Shown: positions 6,523 to 15,351, numbered from the stretch's first letter. The stretch: DNA of 21,854 bases from Pseudomonadota bacterium (GCA_023430625.1 JAEZAA010000130.1:1-21854), one strand, 5' to 3'. The notes: a model not told the origin generated them from the letters alone. Made by a program: numbers and translations.

Positions 6523-8255
6523 AGACAATGCCAAGCGTGAACACTCTGATCAACAAAACTCTAACAGTGTTGGCCCTGCTGACGATGACATTGGTCGCTA
6601 TGTCAGCCACTGCACAGAGCCTGGAAGGGCTCAGTGCCAGCCAGCGCGCTCAGCTCGAACAGCGGACTGGCGGTGCGGCGACCGGCAGTGGCGATGCCAC
6701 CGAAGCCCCCAGTCAAACCGATTGGCGCAAAGGAACCTATGGCCCCGTACTTAGTGAAGAGCAGAAAAACGAGATCCAGCCTTTTGGTGCCGAGATTTTC
6801 AACGGCGGCTTTCGGGGCATGCGCGCCGATGGCCTCAATCCCCAGTACCGGGTTCTGCCCGGCGACCAGGTAACGCTTCGAATCTGGGGTGCCGTGGACA
6901 TTGATCGCGTCCTACCCGTGGACGCCCAAGGCAATATTTTCATTCCCAGCATTGGCCCCATCAAAGTGGAAGGCGTTACCCACAGCCAACTGGATGCAAC
7001 GGTCCGTCAGGCGGTCAAGAAGGTCTATCCGGAAAACGTCAGCGTCTACACCAACCTGCAGGGCGTGCAGCCGGTCGCCGTATTCGTCACCGGCTTTGTG
7101 GAAAAACCCGGGCGCTATGCTGGCGTACCCAGTGATTCCATTCTCTATTTGATCGATCAAGCCTCGGGTGTTGACGCCGAACTGGGCAGCTACCGCCGCG
7201 TGCGCTTGATCCGGGATGGCGAAACCCTGGCCACCCTCGATCTGTATGACTTTATCCTGTCCGGTAGCCTGAGCCATCCGCAGCTGCAGGACGGCGATAC
7301 CGTGCTGGTTGAAAAACGCGGCCCGGTTGTCACGGTTCTCGGTGACGTGGGTCGCCCCTACCACTATGAACTCCAGCCTGGCGAAATGAATGGCGCCGCG
7401 CTTGCGGAACTGGCCCGACTCAACGCCGGTGTCTCCCATGTCCTGGTGCGTGGGCACAGTGATAATGGCCCTGCCTTCCGCTATCAAACGCTGAAAGACT
7501 TCGCATCGTCACCGATCAGAAACGGTGACGAACTTGTGTTCGTCGCGGACCAACGTCAGGACAGCATTGTGGTTCAGCTGGAAGGCGCCTACCTGGGCCG
7601 TTCTCATTACGTCGTTCCAAAGGGCACCACCCTGCACGAACTGCTCAATGGTATTGCGATCGATCCCGAGGAAACCGCCTACGAAAGTATCTCCATGCGC
7701 CGAGAAACCGTTGCCGCACGTCAGGCCGAGTCTTTGGAAGAGAGCCTACGCCGGCTGGAAACTACCTTCCTGGGGGCTTCATCTTCCACGGCGGAAGAGT
7801 CGGCTATCCGTATCCGTGAAGCGGAATTGATCACCCAGTTTGTCCAGCGCGCCCGTCAGGTGAAGCCGAGCGGTCGGTTGGTGGTGGCGGAAGAGGGCAA
7901 GTTGGTGGATGTCCGCCTACAGGACCGGGATGTAATCACCCTGCCGGCCCGGACCGACTCCATTATCGTCAGCGGCGAAGTGTATCTGCCGCAGTCCGTG
8001 GTGTTTGTACCAGGCAAAAAAGTGCAGGACTACATCGAAGGCGCAGGTGGTTTCAGCCAGCACGCCGACGATGACCACATTCTCGTGGCCCGCCAGAACG
8101 GCGAAGTGCGGCGCGCCAATGAGGTGGAACTGAGGCCCGGTGACGAAATCATGGTCATGCCGAAAGTGGAGACCAAGAGCCTGCAAATTGCCTCGACCGT
8201 CACCCAAATCCTGTATCAGATCGCCGTCGCCACCAAGGTTGCGCTCGACCTCTGA
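6519..8255 (+). CDS. kpsD: KpsD/Wza-type polysaccharide export protein
   Basis: This protein is predicted to form or gate the outer-membrane and periplasmic conduit for polysaccharide export. The start is ATG 6519, overlapping the upstream stop, giving 578 residues (E. coli KpsD 558). The signal peptide runs to about SATAQ with no lipobox, which fits KpsD rather than lipoprotein Wza. A Poly_export domain starts near residue 110 (RVLPGDQVTLRIWG). SLBB-like beta-grasp domains follow at about residues 185 (PVAVFVTGFVEKPGRY), 268 (GPVVTVLGDVGRPYHY), 350 (VVQLEGAYLGRSHYV) and 480 (DSIIVSGEVYLPQ). The C-terminal 30 residues form a hydrophobic to amphipathic segment. The gene lies directly before kpsM, kpsT and kpsE-like genes, the expected partners. 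Confidence 0.9.
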   Translation: MKTMPSVNTLINKTLTVLALLTMTLVAMSATAQSLEGLSASQRAQLEQRTGGAATGSGDATEAPSQTDWRKGTYGPVLSEEQKNEIQPFGAEIFNGGFRGMRADGLNPQYRVLPGDQVTLRIWGAVDIDRVLPVDAQGNIFIPSIGPIKVEGVTHSQLDATVRQAVKKVYPENVSVYTNLQGVQPVAVFVTGFVEKPGRYAGVPSDSILYLIDQASGVDAELGSYRRVRLIRDGETLATLDLYDFILSGSLSHPQLQDGDTVLVEKRGPVVTVLGDVGRPYHYELQPGEMNGAALAELARLNAGVSHVLVRGHSDNGPAFRYQTLKDFASSPIRNGDELVFVADQRQDSIVVQLEGAYLGRSHYVVPKGTTLHELLNGIAIDPEETAYESISMRRETVAARQAESLEESLRRLETTFLGASSSTAEESAIRIREAELITQFVQRARQVKPSGRLVVAEEGKLVDVRLQDRDVITLPARTDSIIVSGEVYLPQSVVFVPGKKVQDYIEGAGGFSQHADDDHILVARQNGEVRRANEVELRPGDEIMVMPKVETKSLQIASTVTQILYQIAVATKVALDL

Positions 8256-8299
8256 TGAGTGTTCTTGGCTGACTGCTGTTTTTGGATAACCACCGCCGA

Positions 8300-9094
8300 A
8301 TGACCATGCAAGCTACCAGAAGCCCCTGGCTCATTACCGCCCATGTATGGCACGCCCTGTTCATGCGTGAAGCCATGGCGCGGGTCACGGCTGACCGGGT
8401 TGCCTGGCTCTGGCTGCTGGCCGAACCGATTGCCCATGTGCTGTTGATGGTGTGGGTCCGTCAGCTGATCGGACGGGTTCGGATCATTCCGGGCGCGGAG
8501 TTTATCCCTTGGCTAATCGTCGGTATTACCAGCTTTATTCTTTTTCGCAATCTGATGAATCGGGGCATGGATGCAATCAATGCCAACCGGGCTCTGTTTG
8601 CCTATCGGCAGGTTCATCCAACCGACACGGTACTGGTTCGAGGAGCGCTGGAAGGTACTCTCAGCACCATCATATTGTTGTTGCTAGTGAGTTCATTCAG
8701 TTTGCTGGAATACGACATGATTCCCCGGGATCCTCTGGGTGTCATTGGCATCTGGGGCCTAATTTGGCTATTGGGTCTGGGTGTCGGGCTTTGTTGCTCC
8801 GTTATCGTCACTTCCGTACCGGAGTCCAGCAAGTTCATCCGGATGGCATCCTTTCCACTCTATTTTCTCTCCGGCGTGATGATTCCGGTGCAATACTTCC
8901 CCCATGAGCTACGGGAATATCTGCTCTACAACCCCATGCTCCATGCAGTAGAACTCATTCGTGTCAGCTTCTTTGAAGGCTATCGCATGATGGATGGCAT
9001 CAGCGTTGTTTATCTCCTGCAATGGGTGACAGGAACTCTTTTCCTTGGACTGTTACTCCAAGTCCGCTTTAAAGCCCGTTTGATTGCCCAATGA
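8300..9094 (+). CDS. kpsM: Capsule export ABC transporter permease (KpsM-like)
   Basis: This is the integral membrane subunit of the inner-membrane ABC-2 exporter that moves finished, lipid-linked polysaccharide out of the cytoplasm. From ATG 8300 it has 264 residues (E. coli KpsM 258). ATG 8306 and TTG 8282 are alternatives, none with a good ribosome binding site. About six membrane segments are visible, including VAWLWLLAEPIAHVLLMVWV, FIPWLIVGITSFILF and LSTIILLLLVSSFSLL. The LYFLSGVMIPVQYFP and YNPMLHAVELIR blocks are typical of ABC-2 polysaccharide permeases. Its stop overlaps the kpsT start (ATGA 9091-9094). Confidence 0.93.
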   Translation: MTMQATRSPWLITAHVWHALFMREAMARVTADRVAWLWLLAEPIAHVLLMVWVRQLIGRVRIIPGAEFIPWLIVGITSFILFRNLMNRGMDAINANRALFAYRQVHPTDTVLVRGALEGTLSTIILLLLVSSFSLLEYDMIPRDPLGVIGIWGLIWLLGLGVGLCCSVIVTSVPESSKFIRMASFPLYFLSGVMIPVQYFPHELREYLLYNPMLHAVELIRVSFFEGYRMMDGISVVYLLQWVTGTLFLGLLLQVRFKARLIAQ

Positions 9095-9753
9095 TTGAAG
9101 TTCGCAATCTCTACAAGCGTTACCACGGCCCTTTCGGTGGTGATTGGGTGCTGAAGGACGTTAGTTTTACGATTCCGACCCACGTTAGCGTCGGTCTGGT
9201 GGGACGTAACGGCGCCGGTAAATCCACGCTGTTGCGCCTGATCGGCGGCATGGACACGCCCGACCGGGGCAGCATCACCAGGCATTGTCGGGTGTCCTGG
9301 CCGATTGGCCTCAACGGCGGCTTCCAGGGCTCCATGACCGGCCGCCAGAACGTCAAGTTCGTCGCCCGCATTCACGGTGGCAATGACCGCATTCCCGAGT
9401 TGATCGAGAAAGTGCAGGACTTTGCCGAGATCGGCAAGGCCTTCGACCAACCGGTAAAAACCTATTCCTCCGGCATGCGTAGTCGTCTAGCCTTCGGCAT
9501 GTCGCTTGCATTCGACTTTGATGTCTATCTCTCCGACGAAGCCACCGCCGTAGGCGATGTGGCGTTCAAGGAAAAAGCCGTCAAAGCCTTCAAGGAACGG
9601 GTCGGTCAGGCCAGCATCATCATGGTGTCGCATCAGACCGGCATGCTCAAAGACCTGTGCCAGGCTGGTATCTGGCTAAATAAGGGCAGTGCCATCTGGT
9701 TCGACGATATCAACGATGCCATCGACAGTTATCACAAGAGTATTGGTAAATGA
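9091..9753 (+). CDS. kpsT: Capsule export ABC transporter ATPase (KpsT-like)
   Basis: This ATP-binding subunit powers the KpsM permease. It has 220 residues, the length of KpsT (E. coli 219). Walker A is GRNGAGKST (about residues 38-46), the ABC signature region is YSSGMRSRLAFGMSLAF, and Walker B with the catalytic glutamate is VYLSDEATAVGD. The switch histidine lies in MVSHQ. There is no C-terminal carbohydrate-binding extension like that of Wzt from ABC-dependent O antigens, so the transporter is of capsule type and does not recognise a chain-terminal group by that route. It overlaps both neighbours by four bases. Confidence 0.95.
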   Translation: MIEVRNLYKRYHGPFGGDWVLKDVSFTIPTHVSVGLVGRNGAGKSTLLRLIGGMDTPDRGSITRHCRVSWPIGLNGGFQGSMTGRQNVKFVARIHGGNDRIPELIEKVQDFAEIGKAFDQPVKTYSSGMRSRLAFGMSLAFDFDVYLSDEATAVGDVAFKEKAVKAFKERVGQASIIMVSHQTGMLKDLCQAGIWLNKGSAIWFDDINDAIDSYHKSIGK

Positions 9754-10835
9754 CCCGCTTTCTTAAACGTAACCCGTTCTGGCTGATTTCGGTCGTTGCC
9801 ATTCTTGTCGCTGCCCTGTACTGGGGCGTTATGGCCACAGACCGCTATGTGTCCCGCGCGCACATTGTGCTGCAGTCACCGGAGATCAACCCGGCCAGCC
9901 TCAACGTTTCTTCCCTCTTGTCTGGCACCAGCGGTTCGGGCGACTTGTTGCTGCTCAAGGACCATCTGGAATCGGTGGCCATGCTCAACAAACTGCAGGA
10001 AAAACTGGACCTACGTGCCCATTATTCCAGCGATGAGATCGATTTTCTGGCTCGCCTGAGTCCTGCCGACCTTCCCATAGAAAAGTTCTACGACTACATG
10101 CAATCGCGAATCAACATCCGCTTCGACGATTACGCGAGCGTGTTGCGTATTGAAGTACAGGCTTATAGCGCCGACATGGCCCAGAAAATCACCAGCGCCT
10201 TGCTGGAAGAGGGCGAGCGTCACATGAACCAGATGGGACAGCGTCTGGCGGCGGAACAGGTGGAATTTATTGACCAGCAAGCCAAGGCACTGGAACAGCG
10301 TTTAATTGGCGCTCGGGACAAGTTGCTGGCCTACCAGAACGAGCTAGGTTTGGTGGCGCCGACCCAGACCGTTGAAGCCATTTTCCAAACCGTCTCTCGT
10401 CTTAAAGCGGAGTTGGCCGTGCTGGAAGCCCGCATCAAGTCCTCGCGCAGTTACCAGAGCGAGGCCTCCCCCGAAATCCGCCGCCTACGTAGCGAGGCAG
10501 ATGCGTTGCAGCGGCAGATCGAGCTGGAAGAACAGAAAATGGCGCGGAAGAACGGAGACGCTCTCAACCGCGTCTCCGCCGAGTATGAAACCCTGGAGCT
10601 GCAGGCCAAGTTTGCCCTTGAGTTATACTCCAATGCGCTGGTTGTATTGGAATCGACTCGTGTCGAGGCCTCCCGCAAGTTGAAGCAAGTCTCGGTGCTG
10701 GAATACCCGACTCTGGCGGAGTTTCCCACGGAACCGCGTCGGCTCTACAACCTGACTGTCTTCATCATCATGGCCTTGCTGCTCACCGGAATACTGCAAT
10801 TGATCGTGTCAGTGGTCAGAGACCACCGGGACTGA
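9750..10835 (+). CDS. kpsE: Capsule export inner-membrane/periplasmic protein (KpsE/CtrB/BexC-like)
   Basis: This polysaccharide co-polymerase-type protein is thought to bridge the ABC transporter and the outer-membrane KpsD channel. It has 361 residues (E. coli KpsE 382). One membrane segment lies near the N-terminus (about residues 11-28, FWLISVVAILVAALYWGVMA) and one near the C-terminus (about 329-351, YNLTVFIIMALLLTGILQLIV). Between them is a periplasmic domain with long helices (QRLAAEQVEFIDQQAKALEQ and following) predicted as coiled coil. A proline-containing motif, LEYPTLAEFPTEPRR, precedes the last membrane segment as in the family. ATG 9750 overlaps the kpsT stop; the stop lies 6 bases before the KpsC-like gene. 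Confidence 0.9.
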   Translation: MTRFLKRNPFWLISVVAILVAALYWGVMATDRYVSRAHIVLQSPEINPASLNVSSLLSGTSGSGDLLLLKDHLESVAMLNKLQEKLDLRAHYSSDEIDFLARLSPADLPIEKFYDYMQSRINIRFDDYASVLRIEVQAYSADMAQKITSALLEEGERHMNQMGQRLAAEQVEFIDQQAKALEQRLIGARDKLLAYQNELGLVAPTQTVEAIFQTVSRLKAELAVLEARIKSSRSYQSEASPEIRRLRSEADALQRQIELEEQKMARKNGDALNRVSAEYETLELQAKFALELYSNALVVLESTRVEASRKLKQVSVLEYPTLAEFPTEPRRLYNLTVFIIMALLLTGILQLIVSVVRDHRD

Positions 10836-10841
10836 GTACTG

Positions 10842-11936
10842 ATGAATACCCCTGCCGGGCTTCAACCCCGGCCGCAAACCTGGAACAGCATCGCGGGCCG
10901 CAACGGTATCACCACCGAGCAGCCCCTGTACGCGATCGGTTTCAACCCTCACTGGCGGCCCGCGCTCAAGCGCTTTCTGCAGGGTGCACAGCTGCGCCAT
11001 GTCAGGACACCCAGCCAGGTACCGGCAGGCGCCACAGCCGTCATCTGGGGCCGGCGGGACATCAGCCAGGAACTCGCCCGGGATGTTCGGCTGATTCGGC
11101 TTGAAGATGGCTTTCTGCGGTCGGTGGGTTTGGGCGCGGAGTTTGCCCGCCCCCTGTCCTGGGTGGTTGATAGTCGTGGCTTGTATTTTGATGCCACGGG
11201 CCCTTCGGACCTGGAAGTACTGTTGGCGACGCATGCCTTCACCGAAGCAGAACGAGCACGCGCCCAAGCCCTGATGGCACGGATATGCCAAGCCCGCATC
11301 AGTAAATACAATGTCGGGCAAAATACCTGGGTCCGCCCTGATACCGAGCAACGTGTGATTCTGGTTCCCGGGCAAGTTGAAAGCGATGCCTCCCTTGCGT
11401 ACGGCGCGCCACAGATCCGCACGAATCTCGAATTGCTGAAAGCGGTCCGGGAAACCAACCCGAACGCCTGGATCGTCTACAAGCCTCATCCGGATGTCGT
11501 GGCTGGTGCCCGGGCACGCGGTGCGGGTGAGCAGGACGCAAACCGCTTCAGTGATGAAATCATGACCGACGTCAATATTGCCTCGGTCCTGGAACAGGTC
11601 GATGAAGTCCATACCCTGACGTCCCTGACCGGTTTTGAAGCCCTGATCCGGCACAAAGCCGTGACCTGTTATGGTCTACCGTTCTACGCCGGCTGGGGCC
11701 TGACCAGAGACCATTGCACCTGCAGTCGTCGCCAGCGTCACCTCGATCTGAACGAGCTCGTCGCGGCCGTCTTAATCCTGTATCCGCTGTACGTCAGTTA
11801 CCGCACAGGCGCATACATTTCCCCTGAACAAACCCTTGAAGAGCTAACGGTATGGAGCAAGCGCTCAAAGACCTGGCAAGACAGTATCAAGAAGCGAATC
11901 AGGCAGGGAATCAACCTGCTGACGGGATCCCGGTAA
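10842..11936 (+). CDS. KpsC-like capsule polysaccharide transferase, single module
   Basis: The protein resembles KpsC, the beta-Kdo transferase that builds the lipid-linked terminus of ABC-exported capsules. It has 364 residues, whereas E. coli KpsC has about 675 in two related transferase modules, so only one module is present. Visible motifs are RLEDGFLRSVG (residues 86-96), PGQVESDASLAYG (about 176-188), VYKPHPDV (about 212-219) and TSLTGFEALIRHKAVTCYG with PFYAGWGLT. From recall, the GQVESDAS and YKPHPDV forms match the C-terminal KpsC module better than the N-terminal one. The last 85 bases overlap the next gene. No KpsS and no Kdo-supply genes are visible, so acceptor and sugar are uncertain. 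Confidence 0.82.
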   Translation: MNTPAGLQPRPQTWNSIAGRNGITTEQPLYAIGFNPHWRPALKRFLQGAQLRHVRTPSQVPAGATAVIWGRRDISQELARDVRLIRLEDGFLRSVGLGAEFARPLSWVVDSRGLYFDATGPSDLEVLLATHAFTEAERARAQALMARICQARISKYNVGQNTWVRPDTEQRVILVPGQVESDASLAYGAPQIRTNLELLKAVRETNPNAWIVYKPHPDVVAGARARGAGEQDANRFSDEIMTDVNIASVLEQVDEVHTLTSLTGFEALIRHKAVTCYGLPFYAGWGLTRDHCTCSRRQRHLDLNELVAAVLILYPLYVSYRTGAYISPEQTLEELTVWSKRSKTWQDSIKKRIRQGINLLTGSR

Positions 11937-13174
11937 GACCCAGCGCTTCTGGTCCTCAACGCATCGCTATTGTCGGAACCCTGGCGGTCACCATGCTGGG
12001 CTTTCGCGGCGAGCTGATCACCGACATGGTCGCCGCCGGGCACCAGGTTTATGCGTTTGCCACCGACTATACCGCTGAAACCGAGCAGGCCGTTCGTAAC
12101 ATGGGGGCTCAGCCAGTGCGTTACCGCATGGGCCAGCTCAGCACCAATCCGCTGGCGGATCTGGCCAGCACTTGGCAGTTGTACCGCCTCTTCAAGCGCC
12201 ACCGTATCACCATGACCTTTTGCTATTTCTCCAAGCCATCAATCTACGGCACCTTAGCGGCCTGGCTGGCCAAGGTGCCAACTCGAACGGCCAAGATCGA
12301 AGGCATGGGACGCGTTTTCACCATCGGCCCAAACGGAGATAACGCTCGCAATCGAATATTGCGCCAGATCATGACTCAGCTTTTCCGAATGAGCCTGCCC
12401 CTGGCCCATCACCTGTTTGTGCTGAATGAGGGCGATCGGGAAGATTTGATCAATATGGGCATTACCCATCCCAAGCCTCGACTGGTTGGTGGTATTGGAG
12501 TCTGCCTAAACCACTACAAATTCCAACCGCCGGTTCAGCAGCCGGTGCGGTTTGTGTTTATTGGACGGTTATTACCCGAGAAGGGGATCCGCTACTTTGT
12601 GGAAGCCGCCAAGAACCTGCGGCCACGCTACCCCAATGCCGAGTTCGTCATTGTCGGCGCGCCCGACCGCCGCAAATCCGGCGTTCATTTGCAGATGCTG
12701 GAGAGTCTGGTCGAGCAGGGAATTGTGACTTACGCCGGACCGGTCAAGGACGTAACACCCTGGCTGGCCCAGGCCAGTGTGTTCGTGCTGCCTACCTACT
12801 ATCGCGAAGGCGTGCCCCGCAGTACCCAGGAAGCACTGGCCATGGGTCGGGCAGTCATTACCACCGACCTGCCCGGTTGCCGCGAAACCGTGATCGAGGG
12901 CGTGAACGGCTATCTGGTGCCACCGCATGACCAGCAAGCCCTGGAAAACGCCATGATAAAGCTGATCACTCAGCCCGAACTGCTCGGTCCCATGGGACTA
13001 GCCAGCCGCCGGCTCGCCTGTGAAAAATTCGATGTTCGCCAGATCAATGCACGCATATTGGCGTTGCTGGGGCTGGCTCCGCTAAGTGCGCAGCAAATGA
13101 ATCAGCTACTTACGCCACCTGCTTCCAAACCGGTTGCCAAGCAATTGGATGCGGCAAAATTTAGCGCTGCATGA
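11852..13174 (+). CDS. Family GT4-type glycosyltransferase
   Basis: A GT-B fold, retaining glycosyltransferase of 440 residues, cytoplasmic, presumably adding one sugar of the repeat unit. The N-terminal Rossmann domain starts RIAIVGTLAVTMLGFRGELI and continues with KPSIYGTLAAWLAKVP. The C-terminal nucleotide-sugar domain shows FVFIGRLLPEKGIRYFVEAA and the E-x7-E region REGVPRSTQEALAMGR, then LPGCRETVIEGVNGYLVPP. ATG 11852 is the only ATG before the first beta strand and has GAAGAG about 8 bases upstream, so the 85-base overlap with the KpsC-like gene appears real. Donor and acceptor sugars cannot be read from the sequence. Confidence 0.88.
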   Translation: MEQALKDLARQYQEANQAGNQPADGIPVRPSASGPQRIAIVGTLAVTMLGFRGELITDMVAAGHQVYAFATDYTAETEQAVRNMGAQPVRYRMGQLSTNPLADLASTWQLYRLFKRHRITMTFCYFSKPSIYGTLAAWLAKVPTRTAKIEGMGRVFTIGPNGDNARNRILRQIMTQLFRMSLPLAHHLFVLNEGDREDLINMGITHPKPRLVGGIGVCLNHYKFQPPVQQPVRFVFIGRLLPEKGIRYFVEAAKNLRPRYPNAEFVIVGAPDRRKSGVHLQMLESLVEQGIVTYAGPVKDVTPWLAQASVFVLPTYYREGVPRSTQEALAMGRAVITTDLPGCRETVIEGVNGYLVPPHDQQALENAMIKLITQPELLGPMGLASRRLACEKFDVRQINARILALLGLAPLSAQQMNQLLTPPASKPVAKQLDAAKFSAA

Positions 13175-13220
13175 TAAGGGCTTACAACGGGTTGGGTTTT
13201 TAAAATGGCTATTGATTGCA

Positions 13221-14324
13221 ATGTCTAAAACATTCTTTGTAACCGGTGGCGCGGGGTTTATCGGTTCTGCCGTAGTTCGCGAACTCATTCAGAACACCAG
13301 TCACAAAGTCGTCAATCTGGACAAGCTCACCTACGCCGGCAATCTAGAATCCCTAGATTCTGTCGCCAATAACGAACGCTATAGGTTCATCCAGGCTGAC
13401 ATCTGTGATGCCCAGGCTATGCAGAAAGCCTTCAGCGAGCACCAGCCCGACATCGTCATGCACCTGGCCGCCGAAAGCCACGTCGACCGCTCCATCGATG
13501 GGCCGGCGGCCTTTATCGAAACCAATATCGTCGGCACCTATATCCTGCTTGAGGCGGCGCGGGAGTACTGGAAAAGTCTAAAAGACTCCGACCCGGTGAA
13601 AGCGGCGGCATTCCGCTTTCACCATATCAGCACGGATGAAGTCTACGGTGATCTGGCAGAACGGGAATCGTCCGATGCCGCCAGCGCCAAACCACTGTTC
13701 ACTGAAACCACGCCCTACGCACCAAGCAGCCCCTACAGCGCCAGCAAAGCCAGCTCCGATCACTTGGTCCGCGCCTGGCAACGTACGTATGGCCTACCCA
13801 CGCTGGTAACCAACTGCTCCAACAACTACGGCCCTTATCATTTCCCGGAAAAACTCATCCCGCTGATGATTCTCAACGCCCTGGCAGGCAAACCCCTGCC
13901 GGTTTACGGCAATGGTCAGCAAATCCGCGACTGGCTCTATGTGGAAGATCACGCCCGGGCGCTGGTTCTGGTGGCGCAAAAAGGCGAGATTGGCGACACC
14001 TACAACATCGGCGGCCACAACGAAAAGACCAACTTTGAAGTGGTCGAGGCAATCTGCACCCTAGTGGACGAACTCCGTCCAGCCTCCTCCAGCTTTCAGG
14101 GGCCCGCGTCCAGACTGATCACCTATGTTCCCGATCGCCCTGGCCATGATCTCCGCTACGCCATCGATGCCAGCAAAATTGAACGGGAACTCGGCTGGAA
14201 GCCGCAGGAGACCTTTGAGACCGGCCTACGCAAGACGGTGCAGTGGTATTTGGACAATTCTAAATGGTGGCAACGTGTGCTGGATGGCTGTTACCGAGGT
14301 GAACGCCTGGGAACAGGGTCATAA
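13221..14324 (+). CDS. rmlB: dTDP-glucose 4,6-dehydratase
   Basis: Second step of dTDP-L-rhamnose synthesis: NAD-dependent conversion of dTDP-glucose to dTDP-4-keto-6-deoxyglucose. It has 367 residues from ATG 13221, where the protein opens MSKTFFVTGGAGFIGS with the NAD-binding glycine motif. The catalytic T138-D139-E140 in ISTDEVYG and the Y172-x3-K176 of YSASK are present, followed by NCSNNYGPYHFPEKLIPLMI, diagnostic for RmlB. Upstream in-frame codons give no family-like sequence and no ribosome binding site is evident. A seven-codon ORF (13205-13228) overlaps this start in another frame. The gap after the GT gene is 46 bases. Confidence 0.96.
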   Translation: MSKTFFVTGGAGFIGSAVVRELIQNTSHKVVNLDKLTYAGNLESLDSVANNERYRFIQADICDAQAMQKAFSEHQPDIVMHLAAESHVDRSIDGPAAFIETNIVGTYILLEAAREYWKSLKDSDPVKAAAFRFHHISTDEVYGDLAERESSDAASAKPLFTETTPYAPSSPYSASKASSDHLVRAWQRTYGLPTLVTNCSNNYGPYHFPEKLIPLMILNALAGKPLPVYGNGQQIRDWLYVEDHARALVLVAQKGEIGDTYNIGGHNEKTNFEVVEAICTLVDELRPASSSFQGPASRLITYVPDRPGHDLRYAIDASKIERELGWKPQETFETGLRKTVQWYLDNSKWWQRVLDGCYRGERLGTGS

Positions 14325-14336
14325 AAGGTAAGTATC

Positions 14337-14345
14337 TGCTACAAT
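14337..14345 (+). promoter_or_regulatory. Candidate extended -10 promoter before rmlD
   Basis: TGC-TACAAT (14337-14345) matches an extended -10 hexamer, 35 bases before the rmlD ATG, in the 55-base rmlB-rmlD gap. The region 17 bases upstream (around GGTCAT) is a poor -35 match. It might give internal expression of rmlD. Weak, eye-only call. Confidence 0.22.
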
Positions 14346-14379
14346 CTCGCCCGTCTTTAAGGGTGTCGTGGTCTCCGCA

Positions 14380-15249
14380 ATGAATATCCTCCTGTTAGGG
14401 AACTCCGGACAGATCGGCTTTGAGCTCCAACGCAGCTTGGCTCCGTTAGGCGCCATCTCTGCACCTGGCCGCGCGGAGCTTGATCTCATGGACGAGCAGG
14501 CCCTATACGACTACCTTCGGCACTCTAAGCCCGACCTGATTGCCAATGCCGCGGCCTGGACTGCCGTGGATGCCGCCGAGAGCAATCCGGACGCCGCCTT
14601 CCGCCTCAATGCAGGGTTACCCGCTCAGCTTGCCCTGTATGCCGCTGAGCAAGGTGCCAGGCTGGTGCACTATTCCAGCGACTACGTTTACTCCGGCCAG
14701 GGCGAATCGCCGTGGACTGAAGACAGCCCAACCGCGCCACTTTCAGTCTATGGACGGAGCAAACTGGCCGGTGACGAGGCGATCCAGCAAAGTGGCGCAC
14801 ACCACCTCATCTTTCGGACCAGTTGGGTCTACAGCGCGCGCGGCCATAACTTCATGAACACCATGCTGCGGTTGGCAAAAGAGAAAGATGAGCTCAACAT
14901 CGTGGCGGACCAGGTGGGCGCACCCACGACAGCCAGACTCATCGCCGAGGTGACCGCCCTGGCGGTACACCACCGCCTCGAGCCTGGGTTGTATCATTTG
15001 GCATCCAGAGGTGAAACCAGCTGGTACGGCTTTGCCCGGGAAATCTTCAGTCAGGCGCGTCTTGCGGGGCAAGCACTAACGCTCAAGCCGGAGAATACAA
15101 AGCCTATCCCGACCAGCGCTTACCCCACACCCGCACGACGGCCTCTGAATTCGAGGCTGTCGGTAACAAAACTTGAACAAAAATTAAGCGTGCGGCTACC
15201 GGATTGGCAACTACAATTGGGGCTGACTCTTGATGAGCTGTTTACGTAA
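14380..15249 (+). CDS. rmlD: dTDP-4-dehydrorhamnose reductase
   Basis: Last step of dTDP-L-rhamnose synthesis: NAD(P)H-dependent reduction of dTDP-4-keto-L-rhamnose. It has 289 residues from ATG 14380; a GTG four codons earlier is less likely because the family starts directly at MNILLLGNSGQIGFELQ. The short-chain dehydrogenase-type signature is visible: HYSSDYVYSG (S99, S100, D101) and Y124-x3-K128 in YGRSKLAGDE. RTSWVYSARGHNFMNTMLRLA and the C-terminal ARRPLNSRL block are typical of RmlD. The stop codon sits in a perfect palindrome, TTTACGTAAA (15241-15250). Its substrate is made by RmlC, whose gene is not in the window. Confidence 0.95.
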   Translation: MNILLLGNSGQIGFELQRSLAPLGAISAPGRAELDLMDEQALYDYLRHSKPDLIANAAAWTAVDAAESNPDAAFRLNAGLPAQLALYAAEQGARLVHYSSDYVYSGQGESPWTEDSPTAPLSVYGRSKLAGDEAIQQSGAHHLIFRTSWVYSARGHNFMNTMLRLAKEKDELNIVADQVGAPTTARLIAEVTALAVHHRLEPGLYHLASRGETSWYGFAREIFSQARLAGQALTLKPENTKPIPTSAYPTPARRPLNSRLSVTKLEQKLSVRLPDWQLQLGLTLDELFT

Positions 15250-15319
15250 ATCCCCCGAACAGTTCGCGTTAATAAATAGCAAAAAAGAAAAATGCCCACC
15301 TAGCAACATCCTTTTTTTA

Positions 15320-15351
15320 TTGCCCGTACCGGACCAAGGGTACTTTGGCAA
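15320..15351 (+). repeat. Interrupted hairpin in the rmlD-rmlA gap
   Basis: TTGCC-C-GTACC is mirrored by GGTAC-TTT-GGCAA around an 8-base loop, 43 bases before the rmlA ATG. The 144-base gap (15250-15393) is much more A/T-rich than the genes and has an A-run (15281-15286) and a T-run (15312-15318) that could pair, giving a weak terminator-like structure upstream of this hairpin. It might end the rmlBD transcript and start a new one, or be an operator. I found no convincing promoter pair. Confidence 0.3.

Noticed and set aside
10809..11654. 281-codon minus-strand open frame opposite the KpsC-like gene
   Set aside because: The + strand product has recognisable KpsC motifs; the minus frame shows no domain and follows codon bias of the sense gene.
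13205..13228. Seven-codon ORF overlapping the rmlB start
   Set aside because: No ribosome binding site and too short to separate from chance.
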